DNA of 64,000 nt, taken from Riptortus pedestris (taxonomy: Eukaryota > Arthropoda > Insecta > Hemiptera > Alydidae). The notes beneath the pieces are model-generated. The model ran no database searches. It worked only from the letters and a program-made list of their open reading frames with translations, and was not told where the DNA came from. Location of the stretch: contig CM032228.1 in assembly GCA_019009955.1 (NCBI GenBank), forward strand, positions 69,053,501-69,117,500, given 5' to 3'. The position numbers and the translations under genes are program-made. Shown here one piece after another: positions 23,695 to 35,530 of the stretch (position 1 is the stretch's first letter; every line of letters starts with the position of its first letter).

Positions 23695-23780
23695 TTTTAC
23701 TACTGACCTCATTTTCGTCATTATCTAGGTAGCCTACATTTGAAGAAAATCGCGTCGTGAGTATGAACTCTTTAGCTGAT
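22811..23780 (-). mobile_element. HINE-A copy, nearly full length
   Basis: Diverged L end (CATCACGAAGGGGCTGCGTA), full core, an (AT)n of about 75 bp at 23617-23691, and an R flank reaching GAGTATGAACTCTTTAGCTG before the terminal palindrome is lost. Confidence 0.75.
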
Positions 23781-24123
23781 TCTACTACAATGTAAATCAA
23801 CTAAATTTAGTTAATAGAAATCGTGACATTACACTCCTAATACTCCTTACAGAAAATGCTTTTTTTTTTTCTTTCTTTTTTTTCACCTTATAACATCCCT
23901 ATAAGAAATCATTTATTTCAGTACACGTTTCATTGCCAAATGACATATTACATGTATGATTATGTTTAAATAATATGTTTCATTATTTACAATTTAATAA
24001 ATTATTATCATATAATAAAATAAAATGAAATTGTGAAAAAGGCGTGATAATTACACATGAAATTAAAAAACAAATTAAATAAACTTAAACTCAACCGATG
24101 TTTAGGTTTTCTCTTCTTTATTT
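23781..24123. other. AT-rich sequence
   Basis: Nothing recognised; it includes a T-rich run near 23862-23885. Confidence 0.45.
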
Positions 24124-24785
24124 TCAGAGTCTTTGTAAGGCAAAATATATTGAATTATAATTCTCATTCCACACAACCAACTTCAAATTCTGATGTAATT
24201 TTGCTACAATCATATCTATACTATTAATAAACTTTATGAGTTTTTCATTATTTGCATTAAATAATATTTTAGGTGTTTCTGCCCGATTACTTCCTTTTAA
24301 AATTATTATATTTGACCTATTTTGATTAAATGTTGAACAGTCATAAAGTATGTGTTGTCTATGTGTAGCAAGTACATTAGTCATTTTCTTGTATTTAATA
24401 TCTAGCTAAATAATGCCCTGTCTGTCCATGTTCCGTTAGACATTGTGTGAATTTGAGATAGTGACTCTTAATTGTAGTTTTTGTGAGTTATACTTGGCAT
24501 ATATTTGTGTAAACTGTAAGATTTGTTGCATGTCGTCCATTCTCTGTTCCATTTATGTATTGTGTCGGTAACTAGGTCTATCTTAATGTATGGGATTGGT
24601 TCGAGAGAGAATTCTGGGATTAGTGTTGTATCTCGAGCTGCTTCCTTTGCTAATATCTCAGCTTGTTCGCTTCCATTGTTTTCTGAATAGGTTTTTATCC
24701 AGGCTATGTGTATGTGTAGTTTTAAATGTATAACTTCCAAAATATTTGTCGAAAGTTTTCTAGCAGAAAATGCTTGTGGGTACAT
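24124..24785 (-). pseudogene. Non-LTR retrotransposon RNase H and C-terminal fragment, frameshifted
   Basis: The upstream ORF (24468-24785) contains HIAWIKTYSENNGSEQAEIL followed by AKEAA, the C-terminal part of an RNase H domain as in I/R1/Outcast-type retrotransposons, and then HKWNREWT. The downstream ORF (24124-24384) contains THRQHILYDCSTFNQNR, the region after RNase H that normally carries a Cys/His knuckle (…EHVL..C..F…R). The 80 bp between them read HGQTGHYLARY-like sequence in other frames, so frameshifts and stops separate parts of one original ORF. The reverse transcriptase and endonuclease are missing. Confidence 0.7.
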
Positions 24786-24799
24786 TTAAAGAAGTCGCA

Positions 24800-24850
24800 T
24801 TTATTCCGTCGCAAAATAGGAACAGCAAAAACTAAGCAGACTTCCCACCG
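24800..24850 (-). mobile_element. HINE-A L-end fragment
   Basis: TTCCGTCGCAAAATAGGAAC followed by AACTAAGCAGACTTCCCACC is a diverged L terminus only. Confidence 0.5.
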
Positions 24851-24974
24851 GCTACAATAACACACTTATATCATCCCAAATTATATTCTCAGTTCCAACA
24901 ATAATAAACAGTCATTGGAAAAATCACAAAATTAAAGAGATATTCACAAAATAAAAAAATAGAAAAAAAAAACA

Positions 24975-25090
24975 AAAATTAAATACCTCAACGATATATT
25001 CTATAATATTTTATCTTAAAATAATCGATATTAAATTATGACGTGAAAGAATCGAGTTCATGGTTGATTTGTAAATAACCGATCTTTAGT
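24975..25090. repeat. Dispersed repeat shared with 54850-54980
   Basis: TATTTTATCTTAAAATAATC and the following GATATTAAATTATGACGTGA align with TTTTATATTAAAATAATCGA and its continuation near 54880. The two copies are clearly diverged; the family is not identified. Confidence 0.55.
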
Positions 25091-25112
25091 CAGCTGACTT
25101 AGCCTACTTCAG

Positions 25113-25191
25113 GAACTTCAAAATCAACGACCTCTCCAGTGAGGAAGGGACAGTCACAACGAATGAAAATGGTAGCGAGCGCTTCAGAATT
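25113..25191 (+). CDS. Candidate 79-bp internal exon, unrecognised protein
   Basis: An acceptor (GCCTACTTCAG, with CTGAC 18-22 bases upstream as possible branch point) and a strong donor (ATT|GTAAGTA) bracket 79 bp. In the frame where the first G completes a split codon the exon is fully open and reads NFKINDLSSEEG then TVTTNENGSERFRI. Another frame has a stop. The residue mix is protein-like (acidic, polar) but no domain is recognised, and no partner exon is proven. Confidence 0.3.
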
Positions 25192-25334
25192 GTAAGTAAC
25201 AATCTGTAATTGCATTTAATAAATATATCATCTAAATATGAGCTTATTAATAATACACTAATAAATAATATTAATAAAAGCAATGCTTATCATTGAGCAG
25301 TTAAATTAATTTGATTATTTTTTGAAAAGGAGTG

Positions 25335-25450
25335 GCCCCTGAAGAGGTGGTATGAAAGCCACGAAACATGCAGGACAGTATGAATAAAGTTTAGGCTGGT
25401 AAAAATGTCTTTTGTTAGTGGTCCTTGCCATAAAACTATGAAGAACTTAT
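25335..25450 (+). mobile_element. Second copy of the element with hammerhead-like core
   Basis: CCTGAAGAGGTGG, loop TATGAAAG, then CCACGAAACATG has the same order as the PLE junction core. GAATAAAGTTT and GTGGTCCTTGCCATAAAACT follow, both shared with 10422-10590. The left inverted arm of the other copy is absent here. Confidence 0.45.
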
Positions 25451-25458
25451 AAAAACAA

Positions 25459-25915
25459 TTGTACCTCTGCCTGTGCATACAATTTTTTTCTAGAAATTTC
25501 ACGGTAATTTTTCATTTCACATGGCATCTGCAATTCGTGGTTTTAGTGTCTGTTTGTTTGTTACCTTTTCATACCAAAACTTCTGTATCGAATTTTATGA
25601 AACATTGTACGTCAATTACTACTAACCCAGTATAGCCTTTATGCTACACGATATTCTCAGAGGCGAACGGGAGTGGGGGTAAGAAATGAAAATTCGCGAT
25701 ATTTCGTTTCCTGTTACTTTTTCGAAAAACATGTACATAACATAAGTCCTTTCGTTTACAATTTAAAGTAACGTTTGTTTTATTCACTTTTGGCGTATAC
25801 CGGAATATAAACGAGATATACGCTAAAACCACAGCGGAAGTCAACAATTTTATTAGGCACAAACGAATGAACCGAACTAAACAAAACTCCGTATATGAAT
25901 TAGCACTTTCCTCCC
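25459..25915 (+). mobile_element. Helitron remnant, 3' end missing
   Basis: It aligns with the left 40% of the Helitron at 34271: CCTCTGCCTGTGCAT, TTTTAGTGTCTGTTTGTTTG, CGCGATATTTCGTTTCCTGT and GCGTATACCGGAATATAAAC. It diverges after TTAGCACTTTCCTCC without reaching a CTAG terminus. Confidence 0.65.
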
Positions 25916-27067
25916 AACTCCCAACCTTACACCAGAGTGATCTATTTAGGCTATTCCCTTCTACTATCGATTACGATTACCAGTGTTTAACATTGGGAGG
26001 GTTGGAAGTGAAGACTTATAAAAATATTGGGACCAGAAAAAGAAATTTTTTTATTTTAGGATATTTGTTAATTTAGAAGCCTCTCGCACTCTATTCTTTC
26101 AGCTCGGCTATCTCCCAGAATCCTACCCCTAGTGATAGGAAAACCGTATCAGGTATTCAATAAACATGCGGCAGATTAGCGTTATATTGGGCATTGAATT
26201 TGATCTTTGAACGCTACAGATCAGCTTTTAACATTCATCTCTTTCAGTCTCCTTGAGATCCTTCAGTTCATCTTGACAAAACTCTTTTTACTGTCAATGT
26301 AAAACAACTGGCCTCATGCACATTTTAGCTAGTTATTTCGGGTTAATCATTCCTCTACGGAAGTTTATTCTGGTTTGTGCGGTCTTCCTGAATGTCATAT
26401 CTGCAATACCAATGTTTATTTGTTAATCCCAAATAAGATTTCAAGAACGTACTTGCAGAAAGCGTCACCTATTCTTACAACAGTAGAATCTCCTTTCTAC
26501 ACGGGCTTGTCTCAAAGTAAACACTTACTTTTTCCTATAGCACTTCTATAGCCGAGACATTGTACTTCCATCGACAACTCATAACAGCGCCGGCCAACAA
26601 TGCAATCTTCTTCCATCAGGTCCTCTGCTTAATTGGTTTAACTCCTAGTCCGCATTAATTAACTATCAGCTGCCACTCTTCCTTTTAACGTCGGCCGCGG
26701 CCGAGAACAACTTTATTGCGTATCCCGCTGAGTTTGAGTCTTTTTTACTTTATCCACTGCCACTATCTGCTGTTTTTATTGCAGCGAAGATTGCTGGCGC
26801 ATCATACTTCTTCTTCATTCCTCCGCCGACGGAACAACTCATAACTGTGTCAAGGTTTTCTGTGCCTACCGCCACCACGTCCCAATAACGCTGCCGTACG
26901 CCTGTTCCGGATTCCGACCATTTGCCTCGCATAACTCTTTTTATTATCTCCTCTCCCAGCATTACCCGTCGGAGTCTTATAATTACAAATATATTCTCAT
27001 TTCGAAACTTTATCAGCCATTCAGAGGACATGTCTCGCCTTCTCCTTCTATTTCCATTATGGAAAAT
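25916..27067. other. Unique sequence with GC-richer part 26550-27050
   Basis: A 93-codon minus-strand ORF (26750-27031) starting MSSEWLIKFRNENIF has no recognised domain. Nothing else is supported. Confidence 0.3.
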
Positions 27068-28018
27068 CAGCTTTTGAGGTTGTATTCATAACGAGATTTT
27101 CGAAAAAAACTCCTCGAATGACCAACGATACTAGCTAGTCAGGAGTTGTTGAAGATAAGATCCGTTCAAAATGATATGTGTATTTGTACACCTATTCCTC
27201 TATTACCGCTCTAACGGTCGCATTTTTTGTTTTATCGTTATCAAAGTCTATATATAAGCGGTTATTTTAAAACTGAAGATCAACTTCACGAACAGCCAAA
27301 ATCGGTCAAGGAAATAGGGTTTTAGGGTAAGATTTTGAAAATTCCTGATAATCTCGTTATTATAGGTCGGGTATATGAAGAGAAATGGTGTATAACTAAT
27401 CGTATTGTATATTTAATTGTCTAAGAATGTTGCTATATACATATTTTCTCTTATATGAATATGAACAGGGATATTTGGATTTTTTAGTTTTCAGCCTCCA
27501 GTAAACCCCCAATTCTGTTCATGCCATATTAACAATGAGCTGTTATTTTAGAAACCATTTTATGCCTAAACTTAAATACCAAATGTGGTTTTCAAGAGAC
27601 CATTGTTTTGCGAGGTTGTGCAATGACGTTATCGATGCTTGTTTTAGATTAATATCTCGAGAATGTTTATTTAATATACACTATACTCGATATTTAACTG
27701 TTTTAGTCAGCACTAAATAGCATATTTCTTATTGTCTGATACCGGACCAGGAATAGGGGAAGGGGCTACCGGGGAGGGCTAATTAGAAATATATCTGACT
27801 CATTTTGAGCCATATTGTAAAATGTTATAGAACCAATTTTGTAGATACTCTACAATCGTACGTTGGTCTATGTATTTTTTCGTAACAAATATTAAGCGAG
27901 TAATTCGTACTTTCTCGTTTTTAGTTAGAATACACGGTGAGATGAGATCACTAGTACATCATTCCTGCTCGTGGTAAAATCTGCTTAGTTTAAGCATCTC
28001 CTGCGTGAAGGACTTTTA
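27068..28018 (+). mobile_element. HINE-A copy, terminal palindrome diverged
   Basis: R-proximal AATCAGCTTTTGAGGTTGTA, core with CTCCAGTAAACCCCCAATTC, and L end AAATCTGCTTAGTTTAAGCA then CTCCTGCGTGAAGGACTTTT. The usual AT tract is reduced to a few bases. Confidence 0.7.
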
Positions 28019-28056
28019 TTTCTCAAGAAAGATAAGCATCACTTCATCTTTCGAAG

Positions 28057-28147
28057 ACATCATGCTCCCCCATAATTCGGGCAACTGCATCAGAGAACTA
28101 TTTCATGGCTATCCTGAAATACCTAAAAGTATTTCAGCAGGTATCTG
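28057..28147 (+). CDS. Candidate exon, unrecognised protein
   Basis: A pyrimidine-rich stretch ending CTTTCGAAG precedes, and a good donor (ATCTG|GTAAGTCC) follows. The open frame reads MLPHNSGNCIRELF then HGYPEIPKSISAGI. It lies just beyond a HINE-A L end and is unique in the window. The evidence is only openness and splice-like borders. Confidence 0.22.
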
Positions 28148-29378
28148 GTAAGTCCCTTTAGAGCATGTATCAATTAAATCATCTTATTCTTAGTCGGAAG
28201 TGTAGAGCCTGAACATTTAATCTTTTCAGCTCCTTCAAACCTAAATGCCCGGTTTCTTGGCCACAGAAATGTTTTTATATTAAGCTACTGTTATTTAATT
28301 AGAGAAGCTGGAAAAATAAGTTAACATCTCTAAGAATCAAATGTGTCCTTGACTTGGTAGGTCTTGAGATGCGGGGGCTTCGGCGCCTTTAAAGGTGGGG
28401 GTTAAGTCAACAAATTCCTTCAGTGAGTCCTGCAGGAATACGACTGTAACTCGCAGCTTGAGGTTCCCCACGAGACCCGAGATCTACACACTACACCACT
28501 TTATAACACGACCTCTAATTACGCGTGCGTTAGAGTCCGTGTACGCCCCTAGCCACAATAAATGAACGATAAGTTAATAGGTTGAGAATAATATTGATGA
28601 GTGCTTTCCTCTGATTATGAGAGGGCAAATAAAAGATTGGAAAAGGGTTGGAGAGGTTGATATTGTAGAAGAGAGAGAGCGCTGCTGTGCCTGGCTTGTT
28701 AATTAAGGAAGGTATTATTGTGCTTGCCCTAATGGGATCTGAGAGCAGGCTGATTGATGTCTCCCTGATAATCAATCAAAGTAAGATCCACCCTCGGCAT
28801 ACCTGAGGAAATTGCAACTCTGTAATCACACGAATCTACCAGATAGCGACGGACACTTTGTATCATTAGTTAATCCCTTAGGAAGTAATTCATCCACTCT
28901 TGGTCTACCATAATGGGCTGTTAATTAAATAAAGGAGACGCTTATCCCGTGAGTTCCATTAAAACTGAGAAACTTGCGATAAGCTACGTCCATTGAGCAG
29001 CGTCTATCAGAATTATAAGTCTCTAATTTTAACGTTCTAAGAAATACAAGTATTCCTTGCCGACGTCAGAAAAATACGATTCGTGTGTAGATCTGCCCCG
29101 TCTGCTGGAAATACCAGTAAGCTACTTAAAGGGATGTAAAATATTTATTCCCGAAATATCAGGAATTCTGCACATCTATGAAACGTACTCATATTGAAAT
29201 ATATCCAAGACGCTGTAAGATATGCTTGCGAAAATTACGTTCAGTTAACCACGTACTTAAGAAGTAAGAAGAAAACGAAGGCATACTTTGTGGGGAGACT
29301 GGCTTCAGGAAGGGTATTCCAGAACCGTCAAAACGACGGAAGCAGCGAGCGGGTCCATTCTAGACCAGGTACCGGACT
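28148..29378. other. Unique, moderately GC-rich sequence
   Basis: Nothing recognised. Non-repetitive and mostly free of HINE-A, so one of the better places to look for host exons or regulatory DNA. Confidence 0.35.
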
Positions 29379-29530
29379 TAATAAAATTCAGCCAGCTCGC
29401 TCAACAGTTAGTTAGTTCTCAGTTTTCTTACTTGTGAATGACAGTGGTAACTTTTTTAGTCTCAGTGCAGTGCAGTGTTTAGTGAACATCAGTGCAGTGC
29501 CGTGTATTGTGAACATCAGTGATTTATTGT
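29379..29530 (+). promoter_or_regulatory. Possible arthropod-type core promoter and 5' UTR
   Basis: TAATAAAAT at 29379-29387 lies about 30 bp upstream of TCAACAGTTAGTTAG, with initiator-like CTCAGT motifs nearby (29419 and 29461). A GTGCAGTG/AGTGAACATC direct repeat follows (29463-29520). This layout resembles a TATA plus Inr promoter of an insect gene or retrotransposon. No ORF downstream confirms it. Confidence 0.27.
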
Positions 29531-29615
29531 AATGTACAATGAGAAGTGAAGTTGTCATTTTATATTGTGATTAGTAGTGAGGGATAACTTACCAAGCGTG
29601 AAGTGCGTCGTCAAA

Positions 29616-29696
29616 TACGAGGCTGAATCAAATGAAAACCTTAAAAGTTTAACCTGAACTTTGCAGCACTTCTAAGGTTTTCATTTGATTCGCGTA
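29616..29696. mobile_element. Tiny mariner-like MITE (81 bp)
   Basis: Inverted termini TACGAGGCTGAATCAAATGA and, reversed, TACGCGAATCAAATGA share the inner GAATCAAATGAAAACCTT. They begin at TA on both sides and enclose about 30 bp. TACGAGG… ends with TA flanks are typical of insect mariner relatives. Confidence 0.6.
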
Positions 29697-29857
29697 TATT
29701 CAGCAGTGATAAAAACACTATGTTTGTGTATTTAATTCCTCACTTCAAAAGACCCCTAACAATTGACGAGTTTTCTTTTGAAATAAACTTAACAATATGA
29801 AACACACTACTAGAAATAAAGACAATGAACGTGAGTTAGAGGTGGCAAAAGGAACAT

Positions 29858-29890
29858 TAAAAGTCCGTCATGCAGGTAAACTACCACTTC
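29858..29890 (-). mobile_element. HINE-A L-end stub
   Basis: AAAAGTCCGTCATGCAGGTA followed by AACTACCAC. Only about 30 bp match. Confidence 0.4.
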
Positions 29891-30018
29891 CACTCGCTGA
29901 AATATTACACCGAGATGATCTCATCTCACCATTTATTCCCTATATCTCAAAAAATACTAATAACTGATATTAATCCAGATAGAGAAACCATGTTTAATGC
30001 AATAGCTTAAATGTGTTG

Positions 30019-30165
30019 TTATTTATTAATCTTCACTATGGTAATTAGGACTAGTTATCTACCGGTTACCTCCCTTTTCTAGCCAGGGTGAGACAAAGGA
30101 TTTGATTTAATCCGTATGTTACTTAATAACTTTACATTGCCAAGGAGGAAATACAACTCACCACT
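30019..30165 (-). mobile_element. SINE fragment
   Basis: CTAGTTATCTACCGGTTACC and TTTTCTAGCCAGGGTGAGAC match the SINE body in reverse. The B-box region is diverged and the head is missing. Confidence 0.65.
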
Positions 30166-30589
30166 AAAAAACAATTGTTAATTATCACATAAAACTCATA
30201 TATTTTAGACTTTTCCCGAATATCCAATCCTGTTGTATGATTAGTAATTGCAATTTTTAGTTACACAACGAACTCTAATAAACATTACCAGGCATTTTAT
30301 TTTAAAATTCCGTTTATAGAATACAATTTGGCGTAGAATGTAATGCAAGGTTTTATGTAAGTACTATACAATACTTTATGATACACAGAAGGGGCCAAAA
30401 AAAACATTTGTAAAACTAACTTCCATTATATGAAGCTTCACGAATTGCAATATTTTTCAATAATTAGTTAATACAATTTTTTCTAATAATTAATTACAAG
30501 CACGGCTACAGTACATATATCGATAACCTGAGCAAAGTAGAAGAATGTAGAGAAAAAAATACCATGACGATAAATACGAGGAGGTTTGG

Positions 30590-31028
30590 GTAATCATGAT
30601 TATTACATTGTACATTTACTGAGCATTCACGGTAGTGTTACCTGTATGTATATTTATCTATTGTAAACATTCGTGTGGGAAATCTGCTTAGTTTACGCAG
30701 CCCCTGCGTGACGGACTTTTTTGGATTGATTTAGATAAAAATTATTCTGATTCATTATAAATTACAGAACTAAATATAATACATTGTTTTCAATCAAATT
30801 AATACTTTATATTTAGATATATTACTGTAATTGTTTTTCTTTCCGGGAAGAAGTTGGCAGAACTGTTTGTTTACATTTCAGACGCTTTTCGTCAGGAGGT
30901 TTCTTATTATAGTTAGTATTTATTCACTTAATATCCATGTTGGTGTTGTGTTACCAGTATGTAGATGTATCTATTGTTGAACTTCACGCAGGAAATCTGC
31001 TTAGCTGCGCCTGCGTGACGGACGTTTT
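30590..31028 (+). mobile_element. Two HINE-A L halves in tandem (nested insertion)
   Basis: A first L end finishes at about 30718 (CGCAGCCCCTGCGTGACGGA then CTTTTTT). It runs directly into core sequence of another copy (TTGGATTGATTTAGATAAAA), which ends in its own L terminus at 31028. The junction resembles the one at 32873, consistent with insertion of one copy into the core of another. Confidence 0.65.
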
Positions 31029-32214
31029 TATTTTTTAATTATCTAGGATTATTGTCATCGAAACGGACCTGAGAAATCTTCTTAATTTGAATTTTAACAT
31101 CTGCGCAACGTACTTTTGTCGGTTTCGAATTTATTAGTATATCTGGAGAAATATCTGTTGGGAAATATGAGGTAACAATGCTACACTAAAATTATATTTT
31201 GACATAATGCATTGGTTGTTTGTGGAGATAGTTGGAAGTTGTAATTGGTTCAGTGTACATCTGCCTAGCCTAAGGGAGGTTATATTCAAATGGTTGGAGA
31301 CTACAGGAACGAATTTATCATATCACTCAGCCAACCCTCCGGCATAATCTTCATTTTAGATCTTATTAAAATTAAACGTTTCTTAACTGATGGAATTGGA
31401 TAAAAACCAAAAGGAAAATTAATGACATTAAAAAAAAATGAAATAGTTAATGCAGCCAAATTCTATGAAGAGTTGGTCAGTCACTCACAAATAAGCTGCT
31501 TATAAATGCATAGGTTTTGAAATTCTACTTTTGTCGAGACCAAAAGAAAAAAAAATCATCTCAAAGAATCGAAGGAAATAACCCGTCAAAAAAACTTTCG
31601 ATGAACGATTATCTTATGTTGTGCATGCATATTTCATTCAGGTCGTGTTTGTTGTGTCTCTAATTTATTTTTTTATTTATTCATTTAGGTTCTTAATCAT
31701 TTTATGTCTCTAGGCATTGTAGTAATGGATAAAGATTCGGGACCCAATCAACTTAAAAAGTTTTTACAATATTTGAAATTTCCACTTGTAGCCAGGGAAT
31801 AGTGAAGTTTCTTTATATTTTTCATCAAATTACCGTTCATCCGGTTGTGTGATTGTTTGCCTGTTTATTTGTTTGGGTAAATATTTATCTATGATTTATA
31901 ACATCAAATTTATACAATTCATTTCAGTTATATGCATGTCCACCGTTTTTTCACATTTAAGTATTCTGTAATTAACACTTTTCCTTTGAAATGGGAACAA
32001 AAAAAAAAAGAGTCATAGAATGTATTTATTCTATAATAATTTTCAAATATAACTTTCCGAAATAAACAGTAGGTTTATTGATTTATTATCAGTTTTTGTC
32101 TTATTACATATAGCACATATTTACGAAATTATGCTCATTTCTTCATATATTTTCAGTATTGTCCTACGTTACAATTTTTTTGAAAATTAAGTTCTGTTTC
32201 AAGTAGTGTAATAC
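31029..32214. other. Unique AT-rich sequence
   Basis: Nothing recognised. Confidence 0.45.
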
Positions 32215-33228
32215 TTGGTCTACGGACTACATTATTCGATGCTTAAATACTAAATAATATTTTCAATGAAGTTTTACTTTGTGAGATATAAGCAAATACG
32301 TTCTGTTGATCCTCCCTTTCTTTTAGTAGATTTCCCTTAAGGGAAATCAACTATAGAGCTTGTACTCATGACGGAATTTTCGAAATTTTTCTTCAAATGT
32401 CCATCGATCCTACCTAGTAGATGACGAAAATGAGGTCCGTTCAAAACTGTATATATATATCTAGCGGTCGCAATTTTTGTTTGATCGTTACCAAACTCGA
32501 TATTTAGTCGTTTTATGTAAAAAGAAAGATCAAGTTCGTTAATGGCTGAAATCAGTTCAGTGGGTGGGTGGTTTAGAGGGGGAAAATTCGAAATATCTCC
32601 GTTACTGTACGTCGGATCGAAAAATCGTACAAAATCAATCTTAAAGCAAATTAAATTTACTATAAATATTGTTATATACATTTATTCTCTATCTTGAATA
32701 TTAACCAAGATATTTGCAGTTTTATTAAATCTGGGCGGCTAATGGACGAGTGACTTTCCCGCCAAAAGCTAGTTCGGCCGTTTCCTTAACTGCTCGGCTC
32801 TCGTGAAATCTCCCTATTGTAAAACATCACGTGGGAAATCTGCTGGTGTAGCCCCTGCTTGACGGACTTTTTTTCTTGGATTACTAAAATTTGAGTGATT
32901 GAGATAAAAATGATTCTCACTCATTACAAACTACTGCACTAGCGTTGGTAAATTGTTTTCAATAAAATTAATATGCTGAATTCTTATATACTTCATTAAT
33001 TGTTTATCTTTCCGGTGTATCTATCTATTCTGTGCTACGAGGTTTGCTGGCCTGTGTTACAATTCAGACGTTGTCCGTTGTAGAGATTATTAACTTGTAA
33101 ATTGACTGAAGGGTTGTATTGGTTCACTTAATATTTACGGCAGTGTTACCAGTATGAAGATTTATCTATTGTTAACATTCCCGTGGAAACTCTGCTTAGT
33201 TTACGCAGCCCCTGCGTGGCAGACTTTT
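32215..33228 (+). mobile_element. HINE-A host copy, split by another HINE-A copy
   Basis: Core sequence at 32215-32320 (ACATTATTCGATGCTTAAAT … CCCTTTCTT) continues after the insert at 32874 (CTTGGATTACTAAAATTTGA) and runs to an L end at 33228 (TTTACGCAGCCCCTGCGTGG). Uninterrupted copies read CTTTCTTAAGTTCTTGGAC across this point. Confidence 0.65.
32321..32873 (+). mobile_element. Short HINE-A subfamily member nested in another copy
   Basis: The complete R end (TTTTAGTAGATTTCCCTTAA) to L end (GTAGCCCCTGCTTGACGGAC) is only about 550 bp. After GATATTTGCAG it carries a subfamily-specific segment (AAAAGCTAGTTCGGCCGTTT) shared with 53560-54163 and 57115-57367 instead of the usual second half. Confidence 0.72.
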
Positions 33229-34116
33229 CAATGGCTACCGTAAGTGTTTTCCCCCTCATTGCTTGTTTATCATGATTGTGTACGTCATATTTGGTTTAAA
33301 AACACAACGTTCAGAGCTAGCCGTATCATTCACATGTTATGGTCGTGAAGTGTTCAAAGGTTTGTGTAATTAAAATAAATATAAATTTAGTTCACAATAA
33401 ATTCTGAATGTTTAATAGACATATGTATAATCAAGACATGAGTTTTTTTTTTTTTCCCTTTCATTTATTTTTATTATTCATTGTGTGATTGATGCAAATG
33501 AACACTGTTACTTTTAAACGATGAGTGTAAGTTAAATGATTTTTCACAGGTACGAATGGAAGTAATAAAGAAGCCGGACCACTGACTTCCGTTTGACTGG
33601 AATGGGCGTGGCGTCTCTACTAATCGATTCATTTGTATACAAGGTAATACCATAACTTAAGTCTCCGGCTACTAGCGGCTTCTTTATCCAATCCGATTCT
33701 ATCTTCGGGGAAAATTAAAATGGTCATAACAACTAGTCACAAGTGGATACAAATGAAAAAAAAAAGTAACATAAATAAACGACAGAATAAGGAAAACAAA
33801 AAAAAAGTAATATTAGAAAATTAGGGAACAGTTCTATTAAAAAAAATACAGAAGAAATAAAAATAGAGAAAGAGGAAATTGGAATAAGTTAAATCACCTG
33901 GGGCAATTACTTTGGCTGAGTTAATGGAGCGTAGCCTCTGTAAAACCTCCAATTCTAACCTTCTGATGCCTCCCTTTATAACTTTATTTTGGGGGCTTAT
34001 CTCATACCGCCCCTTTAACAGATAACATTATCATAATTTATTCTCAAAAGTAAATTGAATTAAAACATTTTTAGGAGTCTTATTTTTAAATATCAATAAT
34101 TGTTAAAATACTATGT
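33229..34116. other. Unique sequence with a small inverted repeat
   Basis: ATAAAGAAGCCG (33565-33576) and its complement (33676-33687) bracket about 100 bp, possibly a decayed MITE. Nothing else is recognised. Confidence 0.4.
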
Positions 34117-34270
34117 TTTAGCAGATTTCCCTTAAGGGACATCAGCTATGAATATGTGCTCATGATGCGATTTTCAAAAAATGTCTTCAAATGTCTATCG
34201 ATCCTGCCTTGGAGATGGCGGAAAATGATATCCATTCAAAATTGTGTTTGTGTATATATATATATATATA

Positions 34271-35530
34271 AAATTGTAACCTCTGTCTGTACATTGATTT
34301 TTTTCGCGAAATTTCACGATAACTTTTCGTTTCACATGTCATAGACACCATAACTGCATTTTGTTTCTTTCGTGTCTGTTTGTTTGTTACCTTTTCACGC
34401 ATAACCGGCTGATCCGAAGTTTATGAAACTTGGTATGTATATTACTACTAGCCCAACTTAGACTTTAGGCTATATTAATATTCTCTAAGACAAACAGGGG
34501 GTTATAAGGGAAGTCTGAAATTAAAAATAGCGATATTTCGTTTCCTATTGGTTTTTCGGCAAATATGTACATAACAAAAGTTGTTTATTTTGTTATTTGG
34601 AGTAACTTTTGTCATATACTTTTTTGTCGTATACCGAACTATAAAGGCGTTATACGCTAAAAATTATAGCGGGAGTCAATAATTTTATTTGGCGCAAAAG
34701 AATCAACCGAACTGAATAAAACTCGGACTGTGTATTAGCACTAACGCCTTCCTTATAATAAGCCATACTAACATTTCTAGGGAGGGGCAGGAGTGCGGGT
34801 TTTAAGGGAGGCCTGAAATTAAAAATAGAGATATTTCGTTTCCTATTGGTTTTTTGGCAAATATGCACATAACAAAAGTTGTTTATTTTGTTATTTAGAG
34901 AAAGTTTTGTTATATACACTATCGTCGAATACCGAACTATAAAGTCGTTATACGCTAAAAATTACAGTGGGAGTCAACAATTTTATTTGGCACAAAAGAC
35001 TTATCGAACTAAATAAAACACTCGGTATGTGTATTATTAGCACTAACGCCTTCCTTATAATAAGCCATACTAACATTTCTAGGGACGGGTAGGAGTGGGG
35101 GTTATAAGGGAGGCCTGAAATTAATAATAGTGATATTTCGTTTCTTATTGTGGTTTCGGCAAATATGCACATAACAAAAGTTGTTTATTTTGTTATTTAG
35201 AGAAATTTGCTCAACAATTCTTTTCAATAGGCACTACCAGGTACCTCACCTGGAAAAATTAATTCAAATGTATGTTAATCTTTTGTCCTTAATAATTCAA
35301 ATCTATGCATAATGCAGACGAAACGGGAAATATGACAATATGGAGAACAGTAAAGTCTTACATAAAAAATTAATTTTATTATTAACAAATCCACAAAAAC
35401 GACGGGTATTAACCCTAAACACTGGGACGGGTAAATGTCAAAATATTGTGCAAAGTAAAGCCTTGCCAAAAAAATACCATCACCATTCAGCCTCAAATGA
35501 ATTCCCGGGCGAAGCCGGGTATCTGAGCTA

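Noticed and set aside
23576..23800. ORFs with Ile-Tyr or Thr-His runs (also at 16739, 36071, 60730, 61000)
   Set aside because: Direct translation of (AT)n and (TG)n microsatellites.
32337..32681. A recurring peptide-like reading (NELDLSFYIKRLNIEFG) in several HINE-A copies
   Set aside because: It comes from the conserved repeat core. The frame is broken in most copies and shows no domain.
34650..35172. Two related minus-strand ORFs as a gene pair
   Set aside because: They fall in the 300-bp tandem repeats of a Helitron and have no recognisable domain.
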